NCBI GenBank assembly: GCA_002314435.1 | Contig: DCFV01000150.1 | Coordinates: forward strand, 1-21,985 | DNA: 21,985 bases | Reading direction: 5' to 3' | Origin: Acidobacteriaceae bacterium UBA1795 | GTDB lineage: Bacteria > Acidobacteriota > Terriglobia > Terriglobales > Acidobacteriaceae | Shown here: piece after piece, positions 6,340 to 14,437 of the stretch | How positions within the stretch are numbered: the first letter of the stretch is position 1 | How the letters are laid out: each line of letters opens with the position of its first letter | Position numbers and translations under genes: made by a program | Notes under the pieces: generated by a model | What the model was told of the DNA's origin: nothing | The model's database searches: none | Seen by the model: only the letters and a program-made list of their open reading frames with translations

Positions 6340-7293
6340 ATGAGCACCCTGGAGATCAATGTGACGCCATATGTTAACACCCGAGACGATTCTGCCTTCC
6401 GGTTCCTCGGACTGCCCACTGTGATGCGATCCACCGCTGAGACCACAAACGGAGCATTCGGGTTGTTGGAGCACTTGTCGATGCCGCCCGGATTTGCATC
6501 GCCCTATCACACGCACCATCGCGAAGACGAAGCCTTCTATGTTCTCGCAGGAGAGCTGGCTTTTGTCTCTGACCGCAAATGGCAGCGGGCCGGCGCGGGC
6601 ACCTATGTCTTCGGTCCGCGCGAGGTTCCGCATGGCTTCAAAGTGGTGGGAGACACCCCCGCAAGCATGCTGCTTCTGTGTGCGCCCGGCGGCTTCGAGA
6701 AGTTTGTGCTGGAGTTGAGCGAGCCGCTCTCCGCTCCGATGACGCCTCCCGATATGGCAAAGCTGATGGCTGCCGCTGGCAGATTCGGCATCGACATCCT
6801 CGGTCCGCTGCCGGAGGAGCCAGCCGAAGGCATGACGGCAACCAGCGCATCGTGTTCGGTCGGCGACCTGAAAGCCCTCAACCATCGTTGGATCTGTGCA
6901 TTCAACGAACGCGATTGGGAGACCGAGCGGGCTTTGCGCGACGACGATTTCCGCGCCATCATGTCAGGAGCGCCGGAGCCTTTGGATAACGCCGCCTGGT
7001 CCGATTTTATGCAGCATTTCTCCACGGCATTTCCCGATGCCCGGATCACGGTTGAGGCCTGCGTCTCAGAGGGCGATACGGTCGTTTCCCGCTGGACCCT
7101 CACCGGCACGCATCGTGCTGCCTTTCAGGGTATTGCCCCCACCGACCGACCTGTCCGCTTCAATGGACTGGAATTCAATCGGGTGGTCGAGGGCAGGTTC
7201 GTCGAACACGTTTCGCAGTTCGATCTTGTCAGTCTCCTTGCACAGATCGGGGCAATGACGGGATCGGATCCACAGCCGACCGCGCTGGGATAA
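6340..7293 (+). CDS. Cupin - SnoaL-like fusion protein
   Basis: This 317-residue protein has two domains. The cupin domain (about 30-125) shows motif 1 exactly as G51-x5-H57-x-H59-x4-E64-x6-G71 and a degenerate motif 2 with P93 and H98. H57, H59, E64 and H98 would therefore bind a metal. The second domain (about 176-305) resembles SnoaL/ester-cyclase NTF2-fold proteins: NHRWICAFNERDW, FSTAFPDARITVE, VVSRWTLTGTHRAAFQGI, RFNGLEFNRVVEGRFVEH. Cupins range from dioxygenases to isomerases and sensors, so the reaction cannot be named. No signal peptide is seen, which implies a cytoplasmic protein. AAGGAG at 6329-6334 fixes the start. It is divergent from the sigma/anti-sigma pair and may belong to that regulon, by position only. 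Confidence 0.85.
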   Translation: MSTLEINVTPYVNTRDDSAFRFLGLPTVMRSTAETTNGAFGLLEHLSMPPGFASPYHTHHREDEAFYVLAGELAFVSDRKWQRAGAGTYVFGPREVPHGFKVVGDTPASMLLLCAPGGFEKFVLELSEPLSAPMTPPDMAKLMAAAGRFGIDILGPLPEEPAEGMTATSASCSVGDLKALNHRWICAFNERDWETERALRDDDFRAIMSGAPEPLDNAAWSDFMQHFSTAFPDARITVEACVSEGDTVVSRWTLTGTHRAAFQGIAPTDRPVRFNGLEFNRVVEGRFVEHVSQFDLVSLLAQIGAMTGSDPQPTALG

Positions 7294-7340
7294 AGTTCGG
7301 ATTGACCGCTGAGAGGCCCCGCGAGCTCAACACTCATGGT

Positions 7341-7469
7341 CCGCCGCAACTGTACTCATAGGGGAAGCCTGTGCCGACAGTTGCGGCGGCGATCGTCACC
7401 CATCGAGACACCGATTCGTACTCTGAAGTTGGCGAGTATTCAGAAATTCGGCTGTCAACTGTCGCCAAC
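7341..7469. repeat. Cluster of inverted repeats with alternative pairings
   Basis: CCGCCGCAACTGT (7341-7353) is a perfect inverted repeat of ACAGTTGCGGCGG (7377-7389), 13 bp with a 23-nt centre. CGACAGTTG (7375-7383), part of that right arm, is also a perfect inverted repeat of CAACTGTCG (7456-7464). GTTGGCGA (7428-7435) pairs with TCGCCAAC (7462-7469). The first two pairings exclude each other. The cluster starts 48 nt after the cupin stop codon. No T-run follows the first stem, so it is a poor intrinsic terminator. Confidence 0.55.
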
Positions 7470-7643
7470 AGGTCAATGCGCTCATCGAACACGAGTTGTG
7501 CGCATCTGATTGGATAGGTATCGGGAAACAGGTTGTCGTGAATCTTCGGTTTGTGGAGAGGTTCTGACTTAGGACAAAGGTGCGAGTCAGGGTTCTGCTC
7601 TCTCGCTCTTGCTGCGTCTGATGCATCCATGAGAAACAGTCCG

Positions 7644-7790
7644 CTTCGACTTTGCTCAGGGCAGGCTTTCGCTTCGGTTGCCGCGGCGATCGCTCCGCTC
7701 AGGTTGACATCTCTGTTATTGAGCAAAGGGAGCCGGATGACAGCTAGGTACTGTGCTTTCCCGGGTCTCAGGAGCGAGACCTGGGCACCC
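7644..7790. repeat. Probable interspersed repeat block in non-coding DNA
   Basis: CTTCGACTTTGCTCAGGGCA (from 7644), a second CGCTCCGCTCAGG (7691-7703) and the stem CCCGGGTCTC (7760-7769) / GAGACCTGGG (7776-7785) look like a compound interspersed repeat. The first motif resembles a widespread REP-like sequence that gives spurious peptides such as CSGQA or PEQSR in ORF predictions. The surrounding 7470-7922 has no convincing gene. TATACT (7852-7857) could be a -10 box for the next gene, but no -35 is visible. Confidence 0.45.
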
Positions 7791-7922
7791 ATTTTTGTGC
7801 TACGCGCGGCACTGTCAATGCGACGGCAAGCTAGCGGCGATGGTGGGCCGCTATACTCGGTTCGTGTGCGCACCTGGACGGGTAGAGAGCTGGGGCGCGA
7901 TGGGGAGATCCCTGCTTTGGCT

Positions 7923-9806
7923 TTGAATCGCCGTGGATTTTTGAAGTCGCTTTCGAGGACCGCACTGGTTTTGTCGCTGGAAGATGTTCTAAGCATGGCC
8001 CGGCCGATGCGGGGGCAGCAGGCTCCGGCGGGGACGCCGAAAACCAAAGGCAGCGCGCGGCAGTCGTATGAGGCGGCGGTGCGGCCAGCGCCGAAGGGCG
8101 CGCCTTCTCCTGTGACGGGCACGCCGCTGGGCGTGGAGTTTGTGGACGTGGCCAAGGAAGCCGGGCTGAACGTCGAGATGATCTTTGGCGGCGAGCACCG
8201 GAACAAATATCTGCTGGAGACGACGGGGTGCGGGGCCGCCTTCTTCGATTATGACCAGGATGACTGGGTGGATATCTTCCTGGTGAACGGGTGGCGTCTC
8301 GAAGGCTTTCCTAAAGGCAAAGAGCCTGTGTGCCGGTTGTTCAAGAACAACCGCGACGGCACGTTTACCGATGTGACGATGAAGTCGGGGCTGGCGCGCT
8401 CCGGTTGGGGGCAGGCCTGCTGTGTGGGCGACTACAACAACGACGGGTGGAACGACCTGTTTGTGAGCTACTACGGGCAGAACGCGCTGTTCCGCAACAA
8501 TGGCAATGGCACGTTTACCGATGTGACGAAGGAAGCGGGGCTGCTGCAGGACCGGCTGCGGTGGAACTCGGGCTGCGCATTTCTGGATTACGACAAGGAC
8601 GGGCGGCTGGATCTGTTTGTGGGCAACTACATCGACTTTGATGTGAAGACGGCGCCGTCGCCGGAAGACGCGAACTGCACGTACAAGGGGATCGTGGTGG
8701 CGTGCGGGCCGCCGGGACTGGAGGGCGGCAAGAACCTGCTCTACCACAACAACGGCGACGGCACGTTTACGGACGTGAGCGAGAAAGCCGGCATGATTGG
8801 CACGCTGGGCACGTATGCGCTGAGCTGCGGTGTGGCGGACCTGGATAACTCAGGGTGGCCGAATATCTACGTGGCGAACGACTCGACTTCGGCAACCTAC
8901 TACGTGAACCAGAAGGATGGCACGTTCAAGGACGAGGCGATTGAGGCGGGCGTAGCCTACTCGCCGGACGGCAAGCCGCAGGCGGGGATGGGCGTGTCGA
9001 TTGGCGACTACAACCGCGACGGGCTGCTGGACATTGTGAAGACGAACTTCGCGGGCGACACGGACTCGCTCTACCAGAACCTGGGCGATGGGTCGTTTGA
9101 CGATCGCACGTACCAGGCGGGGCTGGGCATCAATACGCGGCTGCTGGGCTGGGGTGTGAGCTTTATCGACGTGGACAACGATGGGTGGCTGGACATCATG
9201 GTCTCCAACGGGCACGTGTATCCCGAGGTGGATGGGACGCAGGTGGACGCGTCGTATGCGGAACGGAAGTATCTGTATCGCAACTTGCGCAACGGGCAGT
9301 TTGAGGACGTGAGCCTGATTGGCGGCGGCGGCATGACGGCCGAAGTGAAGGCGCGCGGGTTTGCGATTGGCGACTATGACAACGACGGCGACATGGACGC
9401 GGTGGTGAATTGCGTGAACGCAGTTCCGCAACTGTTGCGCTGCAACCAGACGGTGAAACGGAGTTGGGTGAAGATCCGGCTGGTGGGCACGAAGTCGAAC
9501 CGGACGGGAATTGGAGCACGGATCAAGGTGGTGGCGCAGACGGGTACGCCGGTGTTGACCGCGAAGCCGGGTACGCCGCTGACACAGATCGAGGACGTGC
9601 GGTCGTGCAACGGGTACTATTCGGCGAGCGACCTGCGCATTCACTTTGGGCTGGGCGAGGCGAAGAAGGTGGACCTGGTGGAAATCCGTTGGCCTTCGGG
9701 TGGGGTGGACACGCTGAAGGATCTGGACGTGAACCGGCTGTACGTGGTGGAAGAGGGCGGCAGGCTGCTGAAGAACGAGGCACTGACGCCGGCGAAGAAG
9801 AGCTGA
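7923..9806 (+). CDS. CRTAC1-family exported protein with VCBS/FG-GAP repeats and ASPIC/UnbV domain
   Basis: From the TTG at 7923 the product has 627 residues and begins NRRGFLKSL, a twin-arginine motif before a weakly hydrophobic stretch, suggesting Tat export. Seven Asp/Asn-rich calcium-binding-type loops follow: near residues 107 (FDYDQDDWVDIF), 168 (GDYNNDGWNDLF), 220 (LDYDKDGRLDLF), 304 (ADLDNSGWPNIY), 360 (GDYNRDGLLDIV), 414 (IDVDNDGWLDIM) and 482 (GDYDNDGDMDAV). Between them recur NNGDGTFTDVS-type blocks, as in an integrin-like beta-propeller. Residues about 528-612 form the ASPIC/UnbV domain. Function is unknown; binding of glycans or proteins outside the cell is plausible. The start is uncertain: GTG 7866 and ATG 7995 are alternatives, and upstream extension to 7551 runs through repeat-like DNA. 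No strong Shine-Dalgarno supports the TTG. Confidence 0.85.
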   Translation: MNRRGFLKSLSRTALVLSLEDVLSMARPMRGQQAPAGTPKTKGSARQSYEAAVRPAPKGAPSPVTGTPLGVEFVDVAKEAGLNVEMIFGGEHRNKYLLETTGCGAAFFDYDQDDWVDIFLVNGWRLEGFPKGKEPVCRLFKNNRDGTFTDVTMKSGLARSGWGQACCVGDYNNDGWNDLFVSYYGQNALFRNNGNGTFTDVTKEAGLLQDRLRWNSGCAFLDYDKDGRLDLFVGNYIDFDVKTAPSPEDANCTYKGIVVACGPPGLEGGKNLLYHNNGDGTFTDVSEKAGMIGTLGTYALSCGVADLDNSGWPNIYVANDSTSATYYVNQKDGTFKDEAIEAGVAYSPDGKPQAGMGVSIGDYNRDGLLDIVKTNFAGDTDSLYQNLGDGSFDDRTYQAGLGINTRLLGWGVSFIDVDNDGWLDIMVSNGHVYPEVDGTQVDASYAERKYLYRNLRNGQFEDVSLIGGGGMTAEVKARGFAIGDYDNDGDMDAVVNCVNAVPQLLRCNQTVKRSWVKIRLVGTKSNRTGIGARIKVVAQTGTPVLTAKPGTPLTQIEDVRSCNGYYSASDLRIHFGLGEAKKVDLVEIRWPSGGVDTLKDLDVNRLYVVEEGGRLLKNEALTPAKKS

Positions 9807-9812
9807 GGCGTG

Positions 9813-9907
9813 CGGGGCCGCCCTGGCCCCGGGCTTTCGGCCGGAATCCGCGCGGAGAGGCATCTCAAGAGTCAATAAGTGAGGGAATAGCTTGAGATGC
9901 GCGCGGA
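9813..9907 (+). repeat. Terminator-like hairpin followed by a large interrupted hairpin
   Basis: CGGGGCC (9813-9819) and GGCCCCG (9825-9831) form a 7-bp stem just after the CRTAC1 stop. Only GGCTTT follows, so it is a weak terminator. A larger structure comes next: TCCGCGCG (9847-9854) pairs with CGCGCGGA (9900-9907), and CATCTCAAG (9861-9869) with CTTGAGATG (9891-9899). A 6-nt bulge lies on the left side and the loop has 21 nt. Seventeen perfect pairs in total make chance unlikely. Confidence 0.5.
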
Positions 9908-10401
9908 CGGGCCCTGTCTCACAATGCGGCTTCTCCGGAATATGTCTGCTTTTTTACTTGAGCCGAAAGCTTGGGCGGGAGCTGTCGCGCGGGGTAGGGG
10001 CCTGCCGCCGGGGTGGCGCACGGGGCGCTGAGAGTGCCGCGGCAGAGTTGGCCTAACCTCAACCTTTTGGTGGAGATAGGGGTCCACCCGAGGGCGCAGG
10101 ATGCGGTTCAGCGGAAGGGGAATTGAAGGACGGCGGACGGGATGCTGATTAGTATATACATTGCCTATAAATAAATAGTATTGCAATATGACAAAGCTGA
10201 GGTGAACGGCGGGTTTAAGTGGGAAAATGGGTCGAAGGAAAGGCAGGAACACGTTTACCGGGGCAGAGTAAAGGGTTTTAGTTTGAGAATTTACGGGAAA
10301 ACCGGGAGGAGCGCGGTGGGGAAGGATGGGAAGCGGCCCGGGATGTAAATGTTTTCTTTAATTGTCATGTCGATTTTCGCGGTTTTGGGGGGCGGAATTC
10401 A
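9908..10401. other. Non-coding stretch with no recognised gene
   Basis: No convincing protein or known RNA was found here. It holds a G-rich part (9980-10060), a small inverted repeat GGTGGA/TCCACC (10069-10074, 10083-10088), an A/T-rich island around 10150-10195 with several TATA-like words, and another A/T-rich patch at 10345-10380. The minus-strand ORF at 9872-10252 has no recognisable protein features and I regard it as chance. Confidence 0.5.
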
Positions 10402-10443
10402 CGGCTGCAAGCGTTGACAGCCGTAGGTGATTTTGGGTAATGT
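10402..10443 (+). promoter_or_regulatory. Candidate promoter with overlapping dyad for the Oar-like receptor gene
   Basis: A consensus -35, TTGACA (10414-10419), is followed after 18 nt by the modest -10 TAATGT (10438-10443). The -35 lies inside a dyad: CGGCTG (10402-10407) and CAGCCG (10418-10423), with inner CAA/TTG. This position could suit a repressor. It predicts a leader of about 190 nt, including the small hairpin CTGCC/GGCAG (10576-10580, 10585-10589). Confidence 0.4.
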
Positions 10444-10639
10444 TTCGGTTTGCTTTAGGACCGGCCTCTTTTGCTCTCTCCAAACAGCTGAACTCCGGGA
10501 GCGACGGCCCTAGCACTTTAGCGAACCTGCCACCGTGGCGGGGGAGCCTTGCAAGCCGACTAGCCGCAACACACCCTGCCAGCCGGCAGATCAACATAAG
10601 TCAACAGAAGAACCAAGCTACTTATTTTCAGGAGACCGC

Positions 10640-13600
10640 ATGAACAGAACTATGCGTACAGCATTCGTGCTGGCGATAATCGCCTGCGCGAGTCTGCTCA
10701 TTTCCGTTCCGGCGCATGCACAATCGGTCTACGGATCGATCTTTGGAACAGTGACCGACACGTCGGGCGCTGCAATTCCAAATGCGACGATCACGGTGAA
10801 GGATGTGGCCAAAGGCACCATCGTCACCACGACGTCGAATGCATCGGGCGACTACAGTGTTCCCCACCTCATTCCAGACATGTATGACTTGCGCGTGACG
10901 GCCAAGGGTTTCAAAGTATTTGAAGCCAAGGGCATCGCAGTGCAGGCCGATACCGCACCGCGCATCGACCCGACGCTGGAAGTGGGTGCAGAGAACACAA
11001 CCGTGACGGTGAGCGCGGACCAGCAGCCGGACTTGAAGACCGACCGCTCGGACGTGGCAACCGTTTTCGATCAGCAGCAGGTTTCGAGCCTGCCGGTGGG
11101 CGACCAGAACTTTACCAACCTGCAACTTCTGCTTCCTGGCGCGCAAAAGCTGGGATGGTCGCATGCAGCGGATGAAAACCCGCAGGCTTCGCAGCAGATC
11201 ATGGTGAACGGCCAGGCGTTCGCGGGCACCGCGTTCGAGCTGGACGGCACGGACAACCAGGACCCGATTCTCGGCATCATCGTGGTGAATCCGACGATGG
11301 ACGCGGTGACCGAGACGAAGATCACGACGCAGAACTTCGACGCCGAGCTGGGCAAAGCGGTGTCGGCTGTGGTGACGGCGCAGACCCGTTCGGGCTCGAC
11401 GGCGTTCCATGGCAGCGTGTATGACTTCCGCACGAGCAACGCAAACGTTGCGCGCGATCCGTTCCATCAGGCGAAGGATTCGGTCGCCGGTGGCATCAAG
11501 AACCGCTTTGGCGGGTCAGTGGGCGGCTATATACCGATCAAGGCCATCAAGGACCGGGCATTCTTCTTTGCGGACTATGAAGGCCAGCGCCAGCGGATCG
11601 GCACCACGGCGACCGCAACGTTGCCGACCAACCTGGCAGTGGAATCGTGTCTCGGCAAGAACACAACCAGCGCCGCGCAGGTGGCGGCCGGCACAACGGG
11701 CTGCGACTTCAGCGAGTATCTGACTCAGCTGGGCGCGAAGGGCCAGATCTACGACAACTCGGGCAGCACGCCGGTGGCGTTCTCCCACAACGTGATTCCG
11801 ACCTCGATGCTGTCAGCCTCGGCCAAGAATTTCCTGGCAGACCTGGAGCCCTACACGACGAACGTGACTCTGGGCAGCGGCGTGGGCAACCTGAACGGTC
11901 TGGACACCAACTACAACGAGAGCGGCACGGGCAGCTTTAACAGCAACCAGTGGACGGTGCGCGGCGATTACACGCTGAGCGAGACCAAGCATGCATTCGC
12001 ACGCTTTACGCGGTTCACCAGCACGCTGGCCGGCAAGCAGGCGTTTGGCAAGGCGGGCGGACCGGGCTTTGGCATTGGCGGCTTCGGTGGCAACTCGAGC
12101 GGCGCCAACGACAGTCTGGCGACGGGTATGGACATTGCTTTCAAACCGACCCTGCTGATGGACTTCCGTCTGGGCTACTACCGCTACAACGTGATCGACA
12201 CCAAGCTGGACCAGACCGCGACGCCTGCGTCGGATTGGGGTATGCCGGGCTTGAACGTACCCGCGTACGCGCAGGCCACGGGCGGCGCGCCTGCGCTCAA
12301 CTTTGACACTCTGTCTGGCGGCAGCACACAACCCGTCTACGGCGACGGCCTCAACGTCAGCCGCTGCAACTGCCCGCTGACACAGCGTGAAGACCAGGGC
12401 CAGATTGTGAACAACTGGACCAAGGTCATGGGCAACCACTCCGTGAAGTTCGGCGTGGATCTGCGGTATGCGCGCAACCTGCGTGTGCCCTCGGACAACA
12501 ACCGCACGGGCATACTGAACATGACCGTGGGCCCGACCTCGGATCCGTCGAACGCGTCGGCTACGGGCGGCCTGGGCTTTGCGACGTTCATGCTGGGTGA
12601 CGTGTCGTCCCTGCAGCGCTACTTCAGCACCTCTACCAATGCGAAGGAGTTCCAGAAGCGGACCTTCTTCTATGGGCAGGACACGTGGCGCGCCAACCGC
12701 AACCTGACGATAAACCTGGGCGTCCGCTGGGAGCTGTACTTCCCAGAGGCCGTGAACGCCGCCGGCAATGGCGCGTTGATGGATCTGGCAGACGGCTACC
12801 TGCATGTTGCAGGCGTCGGCGGCATCGGGACCAACATGGACTGGAAGGCGCCGAAGAAGAACATGTGGGCACCACGTATTGGTTTTGCCTACCAGATGGG
12901 CCCGAAGACGGTGATCCGCGCCGGCTATGGACGGAGCTTCGACATCGGCGTCTTTGGTTCGATCTTCGGCCACACGGTTACGCAGAACCTGCCGGTTCTT
13001 TCGAACCAGCAGATCTCGCAGCCCTCGACGACCGCGCCGGCATTCAAATTGGATGCTGGTCCGACGGCGCCCGCGACGGTTGCAGTGCCGGCCAACGGCC
13101 TGCTTCCGAACCCTGGCAGCCTGGTGAACTCAAGGGCACGTCCCAACCCGCTGCATTTCCCCACGATCGATGCGTGGAACCTGGCGGTGCAGCGCGCACT
13201 GACGCCTGGCCTGACACTGACGGTGGCCTATGTCGGCAACAAGGGTACTCACACCCTGGGTGACGGCAGCGGCAACACAACAAACCCGAACGAAGCGGCA
13301 ATCAACCTGCCGGCCGAACTGAGCAAGACAGGGCAGGCGCTGCACTATGTCTCTGGCGCGAATATCACGTCGACGAACCAGGAAGCGACAGGCCAGTACA
13401 ATGACCTGCGGCGGTACTACGGCTCGACCCTGACGGCTTGCCAGGATCCGAACTACAGTACCCCGACCGGTGATGCCTACATCACGGGCGGCAAGTGCGG
13501 CTGGTCGAATGACATCACCTACTACGGCGACGACCTGAACACGCAGTTCAACGCGCTGCAGGTGACGATTGCACAGTCGATGTGGAAGGGCTTCTCCTAC

Positions 13601-14305
13601 ACTGCGAACTACCAGTGGGCGTCGGCATTTGCTCCGGGCACTGGCTTCGCGACGTGGAGCCGGTCAGCAACGCGCGGACGCGACAGCAACGTGCGCCGCA
13701 ACCAGTTGACCTGGTATGGAAGCTACGACCTACCGTTCGGCAAGGGCAAGCAGTATGCCTCGAACGCCAACCGTGTTGAGGATCTTCTGATTGGCGGATT
13801 CCAATTGAGCGGTGTGATGAACTGGGCGGGCGGTTTGCCGTTCGGGCTGTCCTATGGCGAATCGTCGAACAACATCCCGGGAAGTGCGCCGAACTATCCG
13901 AGCTACGCGGGCAGCGGGCACTTGAAGACCAGCCTCACGAGTGCCAAGACGAACAGTGGCGGCACGCTCACCCGCACGTATTACGCGCAGCAGGTGGACA
14001 ATCTGATCACTCCGGGCACGGTCAACACTGGCGTCTTCAAGAATCCCGGACTGGACACGATTGGCAACGTGGGCCGCAATACCTACGTTGGTCCCGGAAT
14101 GTTCAACGCAGACCTGGGCCTGACGAAGGCGTTCACCATTCATGAGAGCGTTGTTGCCAAGTTCCGCATGGATGCGTTCAACGGCTTCAACCACATCAGC
14201 GCAGGCAACCCGGGCGGCAGCATTGAGTCGACCGGCACGATCACCGGTATGGCTCAGGGCCTTACGCCCCGCCAGCTGGAGTTTTCGCTTCGCGTGCAGT
14301 TCTAA
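10640..14305 (+). CDS. Oar-like TonB-dependent outer-membrane receptor with N-terminal carboxypeptidase-regulatory domain
   Basis: The ATG at 10640 has AGGAG five nt upstream (10630-10634) and gives 1,221 residues. Starts further upstream add non-signal sequence. Residues 1-27 are a signal peptide (AFVLAIIACASLLISVPAHA). Residues about 30-115 form a carboxypeptidase-regulatory/transthyretin-like domain (SIFGTVTDTSGAAIPNATIT, GDYSVPHLIPDMYDLRV). A plug-like region follows (SSLPVGDQNFTNLQLLLPG, ELDGTDNQD), then a long beta-barrel with many Tyr/Phe/Trp-rich strands, for example FFYGQDTWRANRNLTINLGV. The chain ends in Phe (LEFSLRVQF), as outer-membrane barrels do. The Oar family was named in Myxococcus and is greatly expanded in Acidobacteria. 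It is linked to uptake or surface roles, but the ligand is unknown here. No clear TonB box was found. Neighbouring glycosidases suggest a glycan-related ligand, by inference. Confidence 0.93.
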   Translation: MNRTMRTAFVLAIIACASLLISVPAHAQSVYGSIFGTVTDTSGAAIPNATITVKDVAKGTIVTTTSNASGDYSVPHLIPDMYDLRVTAKGFKVFEAKGIAVQADTAPRIDPTLEVGAENTTVTVSADQQPDLKTDRSDVATVFDQQQVSSLPVGDQNFTNLQLLLPGAQKLGWSHAADENPQASQQIMVNGQAFAGTAFELDGTDNQDPILGIIVVNPTMDAVTETKITTQNFDAELGKAVSAVVTAQTRSGSTAFHGSVYDFRTSNANVARDPFHQAKDSVAGGIKNRFGGSVGGYIPIKAIKDRAFFFADYEGQRQRIGTTATATLPTNLAVESCLGKNTTSAAQVAAGTTGCDFSEYLTQLGAKGQIYDNSGSTPVAFSHNVIPTSMLSASAKNFLADLEPYTTNVTLGSGVGNLNGLDTNYNESGTGSFNSNQWTVRGDYTLSETKHAFARFTRFTSTLAGKQAFGKAGGPGFGIGGFGGNSSGANDSLATGMDIAFKPTLLMDFRLGYYRYNVIDTKLDQTATPASDWGMPGLNVPAYAQATGGAPALNFDTLSGGSTQPVYGDGLNVSRCNCPLTQREDQGQIVNNWTKVMGNHSVKFGVDLRYARNLRVPSDNNRTGILNMTVGPTSDPSNASATGGLGFATFMLGDVSSLQRYFSTSTNAKEFQKRTFFYGQDTWRANRNLTINLGVRWELYFPEAVNAAGNGALMDLADGYLHVAGVGGIGTNMDWKAPKKNMWAPRIGFAYQMGPKTVIRAGYGRSFDIGVFGSIFGHTVTQNLPVLSNQQISQPSTTAPAFKLDAGPTAPATVAVPANGLLPNPGSLVNSRARPNPLHFPTIDAWNLAVQRALTPGLTLTVAYVGNKGTHTLGDGSGNTTNPNEAAINLPAELSKTGQALHYVSGANITSTNQEATGQYNDLRRYYGSTLTACQDPNYSTPTGDAYITGGKCGWSNDITYYGDDLNTQFNALQVTIAQSMWKGFSYTANYQWASAFAPGTGFATWSRSATRGRDSNVRRNQLTWYGSYDLPFGKGKQYASNANRVEDLLIGGFQLSGVMNWAGGLPFGLSYGESSNNIPGSAPNYPSYAGSGHLKTSLTSAKTNSGGTLTRTYYAQQVDNLITPGTVNTGVFKNPGLDTIGNVGRNTYVGPGMFNADLGLTKAFTIHESVVAKFRMDAFNGFNHISAGNPGGSIESTGTITGMAQGLTPRQLEFSLRVQF

Positions 14306-14331
14306 GGCGCGAGGAGCCGCAACAAACCCTG

Positions 14332-14361
14332 GAGGGGAGCCGTTGGCTCCCCTCTTCTTTT
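14332..14361 (+). terminator. Intrinsic terminator of the Oar-like gene
   Basis: A perfect 10-bp stem, GAGGGGAGCC (14332-14341) with GGCTCCCCTC (14345-14354), has a GTT loop and is followed by TTCTTTT. It lies 26 nt after the receptor stop codon and separates it from the TPR genes. Confidence 0.85.
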
Positions 14362-14437
14362 CTGTGCGGGCAGAGTGTGCGCGATGTGCGATGAGCGCGC
14401 GGCACGCAGGAGTTAGACTGCTAGACAGTTTTCAATT

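Noticed and set aside
7551..7922. Upstream extension of the CRTAC1 ORF to ATG 7551
   Set aside because: The added 124 residues translate interspersed-repeat sequence and would place the twin-arginine signal deep inside the protein.
7334..8206. 290-residue minus-strand ORF
   Set aside because: It crosses the repeat block (giving PEQSR-type peptides) and overlaps the real CRTAC1 gene antisense. No domain is recognisable.
8358..8529. Exact 22-nt DNA repeat (8358-8379 and 8508-8529), considered as a mobile or CRISPR-like repeat
   Set aside because: It encodes the repeated GTFTDVT segment of the VCBS-repeat protein in frame, so it reflects internal protein repeats. No CRISPR spacing exists.
9872..10252. 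126-residue minus-strand ORF in the gap before the Oar-like gene
   Set aside because: No recognisable motif, no good ribosome site, and it covers the loop and right arm of the large hairpin at 9847-9907.
10440..10643. 67-residue ORF whose TGA overlaps the Oar-like ATG (ATGA), resembling a leader peptide gene
   Set aside because: No Shine-Dalgarno before its ATG, which falls inside the putative -10 region. The composition is Ser/Pro/Ala-rich without protein-like pattern. The overlap is probably chance, though conservation could overturn this.
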